Assembly (NCBI GenBank): GCA_003491845.1
Contig: DNBN01000024.1
Span: forward strand, 1 to 6,995
DNA from: Porticoccaceae bacterium
GTDB taxonomy: Bacteria; Pseudomonadota; Gammaproteobacteria; Pseudomonadales; Porticoccaceae
Reading direction: 5' to 3'
Length of the DNA: 6,995 nt
Positions within the stretch are counted from its first letter, which is position 1. Each line of letters begins with the position of its first letter. The translations under genes were made by a program, and so were the position numbers. The notes beneath the pieces are model-generated. The model searched no databases. It was not told the origin of the DNA and saw only the letters and a list, made by a program, of their open reading frames with translations. Below are positions 1 to 5,974 of this stretch, piece after piece.

Positions 1-320
1 AGCATTAGCGCAGCATTTGCTTGCGCACCACTATGTGGTTGCACATTCGCATATTCAAGTCCAAAAACTTCTTTTAAACGGTCTATGGCTAATTGCTCTG
101 TTTTATCTACAATTTCACATCCACCATAATACCTTTTTCCAGGATAGCCTTCTGCATATTTATTGGTCATCTTGCCACCCTGAGCTTCCATAACTGCTAG
201 GCTGGTGTAATTTTCTGACGCAATTAATTCAATATGCTGTTCTTGGCGCTGATCTTCTTGCTGCATAGCCTGCCATAATTCGGGATCAATCTTCGCAATT
301 GTGTGGTCTTTATCAAACAT
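1..320 (-). CDS. glyA: Serine hydroxymethyltransferase, N-terminal part (gene runs off the left edge)
   Basis: This is the 5' end of a PLP-dependent serine hydroxymethyltransferase, a cytoplasmic enzyme that converts serine plus tetrahydrofolate to glycine plus 5,10-methylene-THF and so feeds one-carbon metabolism. The 106 complete residues visible follow the E. coli GlyA N-terminus with the same numbering. They include [11 protein letters not shown] (residues 30-40, with Ser35), [16 protein letters not shown] (52-67, with Tyr55, Glu57 and Tyr65) and [13 protein letters not shown]. The family is about 417 residues long, so roughly three quarters lies outside the window. The ATG at 318-320 is preceded by AGGAAA at 331-336, 10 nt away, which supports this start. 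It lies 130 nt downstream of rlmD on the same strand and probably has its own promoter. The identification is very secure; completeness of the gene cannot be seen. Confidence 0.97.
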   Translation of the reverse strand, partial: MFDKDHTIAKIDPELWQAMQQEDQRQEQHIELIASENYTSLAVMEAQGGKMTNKYAEGYPGKRYYGGCEIVDKTEQLAIDRLKEVFGLEYANVQPHSGAQANAALM

Positions 321-366
321 GATAGATAATTTTCCTGGGCGTTAAGGTGACTAAAAGAGAAGCGTA

Positions 367-396
367 ATTCTACCTCATTCATCACAACTCTGACAG
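367..396 (-). promoter_or_regulatory. Candidate sigma-70 promoter for glyA
   Basis: Read on the minus strand, CTGTCA (391-396, 4 of 6 to the -35 consensus) and TAGAAT (367-372, 5 of 6 to the -10 consensus) are separated by 18 nt. Transcription would start near 360 and give a leader of about 40 nt before the glyA ATG. The -35 lies inside a perfect TGACA-G-TGTCA palindrome. A consensus TTGACA (397-402) is also present but sits 24 nt from the -10, too far to pair with it. This is a consensus match only. Confidence 0.35.
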
Positions 397-444
397 TGTC
401 AAAACACTTATCTGTCATCTTTGTTTTTAAGGCTCTAGATGACA
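391..444. repeat. Cluster of TGACA/TGTCA half-sites between rlmD and glyA
   Basis: Four half-sites occur within 54 nt. TGACA (391-395) and TGTCA (397-401) form a perfect 11-nt palindrome, and TGTCA (413-417) and TGACA (440-444) follow. The latter two extend to perfect 8-nt inverted arms, TGTCATCT (413-420) and AGATGACA (437-444), around a 16-nt spacer. No T-run follows the 8-bp stem on either strand, so it does not look like an intrinsic terminator. Position over the candidate glyA promoter suggests operator sites. The regulator is not identified. Confidence 0.4.
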
Positions 445-450
445 AAAATA

Positions 451-1752
451 TCAAAGCTCAAATACGGCCATGGACTCGACATGAGTAGTGTGGGGAAACA
501 TATCCATGACGCCTAAATGCTTGAGCTTATATCCTGATTCAATTAAAACCCCGGCATCTCGCACCATAGTAGATGGATGACATGATATATATATTATTTG
601 CTTAGCTCTAGACTTTACCACCCAAGACATCACTCCTGCAGCACCTTGACGAGGCGGATCAAGGACTACCAAGTCAATTTTAGATGCTATTTTAGTGACT
701 GCATTGAGATAACCTACCTTGCTTAAGTCAGCTACCAAAAACTCTGCATTGTTAATGTTGTTAATATCAGCATTTCGCTTTGCAGCATCCACCAGGCTCG
801 AGTAGCCTTCCACGCCAATTACATGCTTAAAGTGCCGCGCCAATGGCAAAGACAAGTTACCAGAACCACAATAAAGATCAACAGCGACTCCGTTAGTATT
901 CTTAGATACAAGCTTCAGCATTTGATCAATCATCTGCCGATTAATAACGCCATTAACCTGAATAAATTGTCCGGGTTCAAAACTGATCTTAAGGTCATCT
1001 GAAACCTCAAATTGAAGCGATTTAGTACCCTTGTCAATGCGCTGATAAGAGCTCGCTGCTGGATATCTCCACCAAAGCTGCGCAACTGTGCTGTGACTCA
1101 TTTCTTGTAAGGTAGCGTTAGCTTCCTCAAAAGAGATGTCTCGGTTTGCATCAATAGCTATTGCCAGAGCATTATCACCAACCACTAACTCAATACTTGT
1201 GATGTTGATATCTTGATCCAAGTTAGCAAGCAATAACGGTAAATTCCTCAATAGAGCATCTAGCGCTGGATCCAACACAAGGCAATGACTGACAGGCTCT
1301 ATTCTATTACTTCGAGAGTTTCGAAACCCCACTAGGAACTCGCCGTCTCGAGCTCTCTGGACCGCTAACCTTGCTCTTCTTCTATAGTGATTTGCATCAC
1401 CAACTAGAGAATCCAAGATATTTTCTACGGCAATATTCGAACGTCCTAGAGCCTTTAGAAGCTGGTGTTTTTTGAACTCTATTTGTTGAGTATGCTCAAG
1501 ATGCTGCAGGCTGCAACCGCCACATTTAGAAAAATATTTACACTCAGGAGTCACTCGATAAGCTGAATCTGAGTGGATGTTAAGCAGTCGGCCTTCACCA
1601 AAATTACGCTTTTGAACCGTGACACCAAAGGTTACTGTTTCTTCGGGAAGAGCCCCATCAATAAAATAGGCTTTTCCATCGACCCGACCTACTCCTCGAC
1701 CGTCATGCGAAAGATCATCTATGTCGCAAGTCAGCACTTGATTAACCCTCAT
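451..1752 (-). CDS. rlmD: 23S rRNA (uracil-1939-C5)-methyltransferase RlmD
   Basis: This is a SAM-dependent methyltransferase predicted to make m5U1939 in 23S rRNA; it is a cytoplasmic iron-sulfur protein formerly called RumA. At 433 residues it equals the E. coli enzyme in length. In order it has a TRAM RNA-binding domain (about 1-60), a four-cysteine [4Fe-4S] site (Cys71, Cys77 and Cys80 in CKYFSKCGGC, plus Cys157), and FIQVN (263-267). The SAM fold includes DLYCGSGNLSLPLA (292-305) and DPPRQGA (365-371). The nucleophile is Cys391 and the likely base Glu426 is in HVES. The full set of iron-sulfur cysteines and the QVN motif favour RlmD over TrmA or RlmC. The catalytic loop reads SCHPSTMVRDA, where E. 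coli has SCNP. AAAGGA at 1759-1764 sits 6 nt before the ATG. It lies 92 nt after the SDR gene and may be read from that operon. Confidence 0.95.
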   Translation of the reverse strand: MRVNQVLTCDIDDLSHDGRGVGRVDGKAYFIDGALPEETVTFGVTVQKRNFGEGRLLNIHSDSAYRVTPECKYFSKCGGCSLQHLEHTQQIEFKKHQLLKALGRSNIAVENILDSLVGDANHYRRRARLAVQRARDGEFLVGFRNSRSNRIEPVSHCLVLDPALDALLRNLPLLLANLDQDINITSIELVVGDNALAIAIDANRDISFEEANATLQEMSHSTVAQLWWRYPAASSYQRIDKGTKSLQFEVSDDLKISFEPGQFIQVNGVINRQMIDQMLKLVSKNTNGVAVDLYCGSGNLSLPLARHFKHVIGVEGYSSLVDAAKRNADINNINNAEFLVADLSKVGYLNAVTKIASKIDLVVLDPPRQGAAGVMSWVVKSRAKQIIYISCHPSTMVRDAGVLIESGYKLKHLGVMDMFPHTTHVESMAVFEL

Positions 1753-1844
1753 AAGGCGTCCTTTAATATGATTTAATTACAGTGGATCGAGATCAGGAGC
1801 CTGTGCACAGCTACATCTTTTTTTCTAACAAAGAAGCCTTTTGA

Positions 1845-2594
1845 TCACCAGTCTATCGGCTGACCGTTCCAGTCGAGAAAGGACAATGTACCATCCATTT
1901 TAGCGGAATCCATAATAATAGCTAACTGTTCAGCCACGAAAATAGGTGCAAATAATTTACCCGTAGGCACAGTTGCCTGAAAAGGTTTTGATAAATCTGT
2001 ATCAGTGGTACCCGGATGGAAAGCAATGAGCTTAACATTTTTGGCTCTACGGCCATACTCAATAGCTGCAGTTTTTAGAATCATATTCAACGCGGCTTTC
2101 GACGCCCTGTAAGCATACCAGCCGCCAAGATTATTATCAGAAATACTACCTACTCGCGCACTCAAGGCCACCACAATACAATTAGTGTTTCCTTTCAAAA
2201 TTGGAAATAATAACTTTAACCATATTCCAGGAATAACCGCATTGCTATGGAATACTGACTGCAGAGAAGCTTCGTTGAGATCCTCCAGTCGCTTTTCGGG
2301 TTTCAAAATATCGGAATGCAATACACCATGGCATATACAGACACGACTGAAGCTGCCACTGTAGGGAGCAAGCGATTGAGCTACCTCAACCATAGCGGGC
2401 TCATTATACTCTGTCTGAAGCCAAACCACCTTTCCATCTGCACCGCCATTAGTTAGCTCTTGAGGGCACCGAGACCTGCTAACAGCAACGACTCTGTTAA
2501 TGCTTGGATCGTTTACTAGTTCCATCAGTATGGCTGTACCCAGACCACCGCTAGAACCTATAACTAGGGCCGAATTGTTTTGACCACTGTTCAT
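1845..2594 (-). CDS. Short-chain dehydrogenase/reductase, C-factor (CsgA)-like
   Basis: This is a 249-residue NAD(P)-dependent short-chain dehydrogenase of the classical Rossmann type; its substrate is unknown. The cofactor loop is GSSGGLG (13-19), a TGxxxGxG variant. The active site has Asn118, Ser145 and Tyr162-x-x-x-Lys166 (YRASK). The usual NNAG structural motif is replaced by CHG (88-90) followed by VLHSDILKPEK, which I recall from the C-factor-like SDRs found beside DASH cryptochromes. The ATG at 2592-2594 overlaps the stop of the preceding DCC gene by 4 nt (ATGA) and has AGGA (2603-2606) 8 nt upstream. Together these favour it over an in-frame upstream start at 2618, which would add eight unconserved residues. 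The overlap indicates translational coupling. The SDR fold is certain; the physiological reaction is not known. Confidence 0.93.
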   Translation of the reverse strand: MNSGQNNSALVIGSSGGLGTAILMELVNDPSINRVVAVSRSRCPQELTNGGADGKVVWLQTEYNEPAMVEVAQSLAPYSGSFSRVCICHGVLHSDILKPEKRLEDLNEASLQSVFHSNAVIPGIWLKLLFPILKGNTNCIVVALSARVGSISDNNLGGWYAYRASKAALNMILKTAAIEYGRRAKNVKLIAFHPGTTDTDLSKPFQATVPTGKLFAPIFVAEQLAIIMDSAKMDGTLSFLDWNGQPIDW

Positions 2595-2989
2595 TTTTTC
2601 TGTCCTGTAACAGCACAACCATCGCAGCGCCTACGTCCCATTATCAATCTTGAGATGCGGTGTCGATGACGAGCAAAAAACGTATATAACACATCCGAAA
2701 TAGACTTCACAACGGGCCATCTCAAGAGCCTAACCCAACGACTCTTACCTACCAATGTCCAAGCAAGACAGGTGACATCTAGTCCAAAGATGAGACGACC
2801 ATCTGACAGTTCACCATGTAAGACTTTATCAGCCTCAACCTGATCAATATAAGGGAACCTTTCTTTAAAATCTAAAGCAAAAATATCCTCAAAAGCAATT
2901 TTTTGATGCCTATCACGCTTACGCAGTTGATTGATTTCTGCGGCACATAAAGGGCACCCCCCATCAAAAAATAAAGTCAATTCGGCCAT
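2591..2989 (-). CDS. DCC (DUF393) family thiol-disulfide oxidoreductase-like protein
   Basis: This 132-residue protein has the DCC family hallmark FFDGGCPLC at residues 7-15, giving Asp9 and a thioredoxin-like CxxC (Cys12, Cys15). The family is predicted to act in thiol-disulfide exchange, but substrates are not established. The rest is basic and helical, with WVRLLRWPVV (85-94) and an Arg/His-rich stretch (107-121). It ends in a second CxxC, CDGC (122-125). The start at 2987-2989 is chosen because the family motif begins immediately after it and GGAG (2998-3001) lies 8 nt upstream. An in-frame upstream ATG at 3073 would run deep into the DUF3429 gene. It starts 2 nt after the DUF3429 stop and overlaps the SDR start by 4 nt, so it is the middle gene of a tight operon. 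Confidence 0.9.
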   Translation of the reverse strand: MAELTLFFDGGCPLCAAEINQLRKRDRHQKIAFEDIFALDFKERFPYIDQVEADKVLHGELSDGRLIFGLDVTCLAWTLVGKSRWVRLLRWPVVKSISDVLYTFFARHRHRISRLIMGRRRCDGCAVTGQKK

Positions 2990-2991
2990 AA

Positions 2992-3486
2992 TTACAACTC
3001 CGCTACCATTAATACCATTACCATAAGATGCAAGATGGTCACTACGATGGTCAGGTTGACTCGCAATTGCCAATAGTGCCTATCCATATCCTGAGAAAAA
3101 CGCTCTAAATACAACAAACTTAAAAAGCCGGACACGAGGAGACCAAGCGCTAAGAGAGTAGCTAGAGAGGAAAGATAGATTAACAGCAGTGCTATCCAGC
3201 TGATTAAAGCCACAGCATTACTCGAAACAATTATTAAATCCGAGAGACCTTGGTTTTGAAAAGTAGCCCACTTGGACCATAGCGTGCCCGCCATAAAGCT
3301 TAAAATTACCGCGCTGTATGCTATAAAGATGTAAGGCACATAAAACCCGCCTAAGGCGGCACTTTGCAATCCATCACCAAACCAGGTAGCGCGAACCATC
3401 AATAGTGCTGTAACTACAAAGGGTAGTAAACCGGCGTAACCAAGCACAATCATAATAGAGGGGGTCTTGTGGGGGTCAGCTACCAT
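2992..3486 (-). CDS. DUF3429 family inner-membrane protein
   Basis: This 164-residue, very hydrophobic protein has about five predicted membrane segments (roughly 10-31, 48-69, 83-104, 105-127 and 142-162). The features that match the DUF3429 family are LGYAGLLPF (15-23) and a SFMAGTLWSKW stretch (63-73), which resembles the family's SFxGGxxW signature. No enzymatic residues are recognisable and no function is known for the family. The ATG at 3484-3486 is preceded by AGGA (3494-3497) 7 nt away. It is the first gene of a minus-strand operon with the DCC and SDR genes and is divergent from the cryptochrome gene, an arrangement I recall from other marine gammaproteobacteria. That context suggests a role linked to light or oxidative stress, which is inference only. 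Confidence 0.85.
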   Translation of the reverse strand: MVADPHKTPSIMIVLGYAGLLPFVVTALLMVRATWFGDGLQSAALGGFYVPYIFIAYSAVILSFMAGTLWSKWATFQNQGLSDLIIVSSNAVALISWIALLLIYLSSLATLLALGLLVSGFLSLLYLERFSQDMDRHYWQLRVNLTIVVTILHLMVMVLMVAEL

Positions 3487-3650
3487 CCTTTGATCCTGTG
3501 AGTCTGGTGTTTTGGTTACGTTCAGTTACGCAAAAAGAATTACCTCAGATTCATCAAAGCAGCAAAAAATAACCCCCAAACAATAGGATCCGGCCGAAAG
3601 ACCATCGCGTAAACGTGTTTGACAAATCTAATTTTAGAGCAGCAAACTTT
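3487..3650. promoter_or_regulatory. Divergent intergenic region with phased GTTACG repeat
   Basis: These 164 nt separate the divergent DUF3429 operon and the cryptochrome gene and must hold the promoters of both. The clearest element is GTTACG repeated exactly at 3515-3520 and 3525-3530, one helical turn apart and about 30-45 nt ahead of the DUF3429 ATG. A consensus -35 hexamer TTGACA occurs at 3619-3624 but has no -10 at a usable distance. A short TCTAA-TT-TTAGA inverted repeat lies at 3627-3638. No convincing complete sigma-70 promoter was found on either strand. Confidence 0.35.
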
Positions 3651-4961
3651 ATGAAAACGACTGGCATTTTACTCTTTCGCAATGATCTTCGCCTATCAGA
3701 CAATGCTACCTTGACTGCCGCATGCGCTGAGGTAGATAGGTTGATTTGTATTTACTGCTGCGAACCAATATCGGCGTCAACCGCATTGCATAGACCTCAA
3801 ACGCTATCAGATCACCGTCAACGATTTTTGTTTGAGTCTTTAGAGGCCCTTGATCAAGGGTTGAGAGGTTTTGGGCAACATTTATTGGTATTGAAACGGC
3901 CCATAGTCGATACTATTGCGGAGCTCATCACCCAGTACGACGTAACCCATGTCTACAGTAGCGTCAATGCAGGGTGGTTCGAAAACCATCAATGGTCTGT
4001 TTTGAAATCACGTTACTCATCCATTATTTTTCAACAAGAACATACTCACACCCTGTTTGAGCCTCATCAGCTTCCCTTTGAAATTGAGGATCTTCCCTCT
4101 AGTTTTTCAAAATTTAGACGTGTTGTGGAAAAGAACCTCCAGGCAAGTCCCATTGCTGGCAAAGTAACGAAAATGCCTCCAAACCCAATAGTTGCAAAAG
4201 AGTATTGGCAAGTACCGCACTATGACGAACTTAGCTCACCACTGTGTAGTGGAGGTGAAAAAGCTGCAAAATACCACCTAGAAAAATATTTCAGTAGCGA
4301 TCTTCCCAGTACCTACAAAAACACCCGCAATGGGTTGGAAGGAATGGACTATTCAACAAAGTTTTCCCCTTGGTTATCCAACGGAAGTCTGTCTGCAAAG
4401 ACAATTGTCTCCAAACTAATTGAATATGAAACGCATAAGACGGCTAATGAATCAACCTACTGGATTTATTTTGAACTGCTGTGGCGCGAGTATTTTCAAT
4501 GGTATGCGCACCACCATGGCAAAACACTTTTTCAATTTAAAGGCCTCAGGCCCACGGTTCCCAACACAAGCTTTTATGCAGAACGCTATCAAAAATGGTG
4601 TCAAGGCAACACACCATTTGCCATTATTAATGCGTTTATGAAACAACTTGTAGCCACTGGGTATATGTCCAATCGGGGACGTCAACTTGTCGCCAGTTGT
4701 TTTGTCCATGAACTCAACTTAGATTGGCGATATGGCGCGAGGTTTATGGAACAACATCTAATAGATTTTGATGTTGCATCAAACTGGGGCAACTGGCAAT
4801 ACCTTGCTGGGGTGGGAGCAGATCCCAGAGGGCACAGGCAATTTGATTTAAAAAAGCAAGCTGCCCTGCATGACCCTAAGGGTGAATTCACTGCAAAATG
4901 GCAAGGCTCGCCAATAACAATCAACTTAGATTCAGTAGACATAGCAGATTGGCCTCTCTGA
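3651..4961 (+). CDS. cry: DASH-type cryptochrome / single-strand DNA photolyase
   Basis: This is a FAD-dependent photolyase/cryptochrome of the DASH subfamily. DASH proteins repair cyclobutane pyrimidine dimers in single-stranded or looped DNA using blue light and usually bind an antenna folate. The 436 residues start with the Rossmann-like domain (GILLFRNDLRLSDNATL, 5-21). The FAD domain follows, with TRNG (225-228), YSTKFSPWL (234-242), TYWIYFELLWREYF (269-282), SNRGRQ (340-345) and SNWGNWQYLAGVG (377-389). Trp359 (DWR) and Trp382 match two members of the photolyase electron-transfer chain, and Trp316 could be the third. TYWxxFELLWR and GNWQYLAGVG are DASH signatures. The ATG at 3651 begins right at the conserved N-terminus but has a poor Shine-Dalgarno. 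An in-frame GTG at 3615 would add 12 unconserved residues and is less likely. It is divergent from the DUF3429-DCC-SDR operon. Confidence 0.93.
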   Translation: MKTTGILLFRNDLRLSDNATLTAACAEVDRLICIYCCEPISASTALHRPQTLSDHRQRFLFESLEALDQGLRGFGQHLLVLKRPIVDTIAELITQYDVTHVYSSVNAGWFENHQWSVLKSRYSSIIFQQEHTHTLFEPHQLPFEIEDLPSSFSKFRRVVEKNLQASPIAGKVTKMPPNPIVAKEYWQVPHYDELSSPLCSGGEKAAKYHLEKYFSSDLPSTYKNTRNGLEGMDYSTKFSPWLSNGSLSAKTIVSKLIEYETHKTANESTYWIYFELLWREYFQWYAHHHGKTLFQFKGLRPTVPNTSFYAERYQKWCQGNTPFAIINAFMKQLVATGYMSNRGRQLVASCFVHELNLDWRYGARFMEQHLIDFDVASNWGNWQYLAGVGADPRGHRQFDLKKQAALHDPKGEFTAKWQGSPITINLDSVDIADWPL

Positions 4962-5024
4962 AATTCGGTAGCCGATTGTCCATAGTAGAACATTAGTCAA
5001 TACTTTTTTCAGAGCTTAGCAAGA

Positions 5025-5051
5025 TTGAAATGATCTGTTATTAGCTAAAAT
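5025..5051 (+). promoter_or_regulatory. Candidate sigma-70 promoter upstream of proteorhodopsin
   Basis: TTGAAA (5025-5030) and TAAAAT (5046-5051) each match their consensus hexamer at 5 of 6 positions. The spacer is only 15 nt, shorter than the optimal 17. A start near 5058 would give a leader of about 210 nt containing all the small repeats before the gene. An alternative, closer start could use TGTAAT (5189-5194, 5 of 6), but nothing resembling a -35 sits at the right distance from it. Confidence 0.25.
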
Positions 5052-5202
5052 CTGCGACATATTTTAACTCGCTCATGATTTATGATTCAGTTAGTCACAT
5101 ACTTCATTTAAACGCGCTAGTTGCACTTTTGTGAAAAAGAAGATAAGTTTGTGAGATCAGGGTCGTCTAGAAGTTCTTCAAGACATTCTGTAATACGTGG
5201 TG

Positions 5203-5234
5203 CGGCTTGCTCGCCTTCCGTTCGGCTCGCTTGC
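5203..5234 (+). repeat. Imperfect 12-nt direct repeat in the proteorhodopsin leader
   Basis: CGGCTTGCTCGC (5203-5214) and CGGCTCGCTTGC (5223-5234) match at 10 of 12 positions and are offset by 20 nt, close to two helical turns. The segment is much richer in GC than the flanking sequence. It ends about 20 nt before the proteorhodopsin ribosome-binding site, so it could be a protein-binding site or a structured leader element. Confidence 0.45.
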
Positions 5235-5254
5235 ACTTAAAAAAAAAGTGATTA

Positions 5255-5260
5255 AGAAGG
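5255..5260 (+). promoter_or_regulatory. Proteorhodopsin ribosome-binding site
   Basis: AGAAGG lies 8 nt before the ATG at 5269-5271. It fixes the start there rather than at an in-frame GTG at 5197, which would add 24 residues encoded by the repeat-rich leader and has no Shine-Dalgarno. Confidence 0.75.
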
Positions 5261-5268
5261 GTTTTAAA

Positions 5269-5958
5269 ATGACTGATAACTTATCTTCCGGCGATTACGT
5301 CGGCATGTCCTTTTGGTTGATATCTATGGCGCTTGTCGCTGCCACTGCATTCTTCTTCGTTGAGCGCGATCGTGTCGCGGGCAAGTGGAAGACTTCACTG
5401 ACAGTTTCAGGCTTGGTTACATTAATTGCCGCAGTCCACTATTTCTACATGCGAGACGTATGGGTGGCAACTGGCACATCTCCTACCGAATTCCGCTATA
5501 TTGACTGGCTGCTAACAGTGCCTTTATTGATGGTTGAATTCTATTTAATTATGTCAGCTGTTGGTAAAGTACCCGCACGCGTATTCTGGAATTTACTTGG
5601 CGGCACAACTGCTATGTTGATCTTTGGATACATGGGCGAGACTGGCATGATGGGTGTCACAATGGCCTTTATTCTATCGATGGGCTCTTGGTTCTATGTA
5701 ATTTGGTACATAATGAAAGGTGAAGCAAGCCAGGTTAACGCTAGTTTGGCTAATGCTAATGTGCAGAAAGCTTATAAAACAATGACGTTCCTTGTTACTG
5801 TTGGTTGGGCTATTTATCCATTAGGTTACTACATGGGTTACATCGGCGGCGGCGCTGATGCTGGAACTATGAACCTAATTTACAACTTGGCAGATTTCTG
5901 GAATAAGATCGGCTTTGGTGTAGTTATTTGGGCAGCAGCAGTAGCTGATTCCGAGTAA
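5269..5958 (+). CDS. Green-absorbing proteorhodopsin, light-driven proton pump
   Basis: This is a seven-helix retinal protein of the inner membrane that exports protons in light. At 229 residues it aligns to the reference green proteorhodopsin with a constant offset of 18. His57 (H75), Arg76 (R94), Asp79 (D97, Schiff-base counter-ion), Thr83, Glu90 (E108, proton donor), Glu124 (E142), Asp209 (D227) and Lys213 (K231, retinal Schiff base) are all present. The D-T-E set marks a proton pump, not a sodium or chloride pump. The tuning site (reference 105) is Leu87, codon TTG at 5527-5529, which predicts green absorption near 520-530 nm. Helices run roughly 11-31, 43-61, 74-96, 104-121, 126-148, 166-190 and 203-226. 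Unlike the SAR86-type protein it has no N-terminal signal peptide; only about 10 residues precede helix A. A prenyl synthase follows 125 nt downstream, presumably for retinal supply. Confidence 0.98.
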   Translation: MTDNLSSGDYVGMSFWLISMALVAATAFFFVERDRVAGKWKTSLTVSGLVTLIAAVHYFYMRDVWVATGTSPTEFRYIDWLLTVPLLMVEFYLIMSAVGKVPARVFWNLLGGTTAMLIFGYMGETGMMGVTMAFILSMGSWFYVIWYIMKGEASQVNASLANANVQKAYKTMTFLVTVGWAIYPLGYYMGYIGGGADAGTMNLIYNLADFWNKIGFGVVIWAAAVADSE

Positions 5959-5974
5959 GGTTAGTTTTGCTATC

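Larger units (their letters stand above)
4962..5268 (+). promoter_or_regulatory. Proteorhodopsin upstream/leader region (no gene)
   Basis: This 307-nt gene-free stretch lies between cry and proteorhodopsin. It is AT-rich except for a GC-rich patch at about 5199-5234. It contains candidate promoter hexamers at 5025-5051 and a lone TGTAAT -10-like site at 5189-5194. TTTGTGA is repeated 20 nt apart (5128-5134 and 5148-5154), an inverted repeat lies at 5167-5182, and an imperfect 12-nt direct repeat lies at 5203-5234. CACTT and AAGTG flank an A-run at 5234-5250. Just after the cry stop there is only a 4-bp TCGG/CCGA stem (4965-4975), too weak to call a terminator. No small gene with a ribosome-binding site was found. 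Confidence 0.6.

Noticed and set aside
413..444. Possible terminator after rlmD
   Set aside because: The 8-bp stem has a 16-nt loop and no T-run on the downstream side in either direction.
224..454. Open frame on the minus strand from the rlmD end into glyA
   Set aside because: It begins with TTG, has no recognisable protein similarity and overlaps the conserved GlyA reading frame and its promoter region.
1573..1776. Plus-strand open frame antisense to the rlmD start
   Set aside because: It lies opposite the conserved TRAM domain and cysteine cluster of RlmD and shows no domain of its own.
1801..1810. Perfect 10-nt palindrome CTGTGCACAG upstream of rlmD
   Set aside because: It is short, lacks the spacing of a LexA box, and no promoter could be aligned with it.
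3491..3520. TGATCC resembling the -35 of ECF11 (RpoE-ChrR) singlet-oxygen promoters, reading toward the cryptochrome
   Set aside because: The sequence at the -10 distance is GTTACG, which does not fit the expected element, so it is probably coincidence.
3619..3624. Perfect TTGACA -35 hexamer before the cryptochrome
   Set aside because: No -10-like sequence is found 15-20 nt downstream, and transcription from it would begin at or inside the coding region.
4452..4993. Two overlapping minus-strand open frames antisense to the cryptochrome C-terminal half
   Set aside because: They are opposite the most conserved FAD-binding part of the cryptochrome and have no family features.
5075..5134. A 19-codon open frame in the proteorhodopsin leader
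   Set aside because: There is no ribosome-binding site before its ATG and no run of regulatory codons to suggest a leader peptide.
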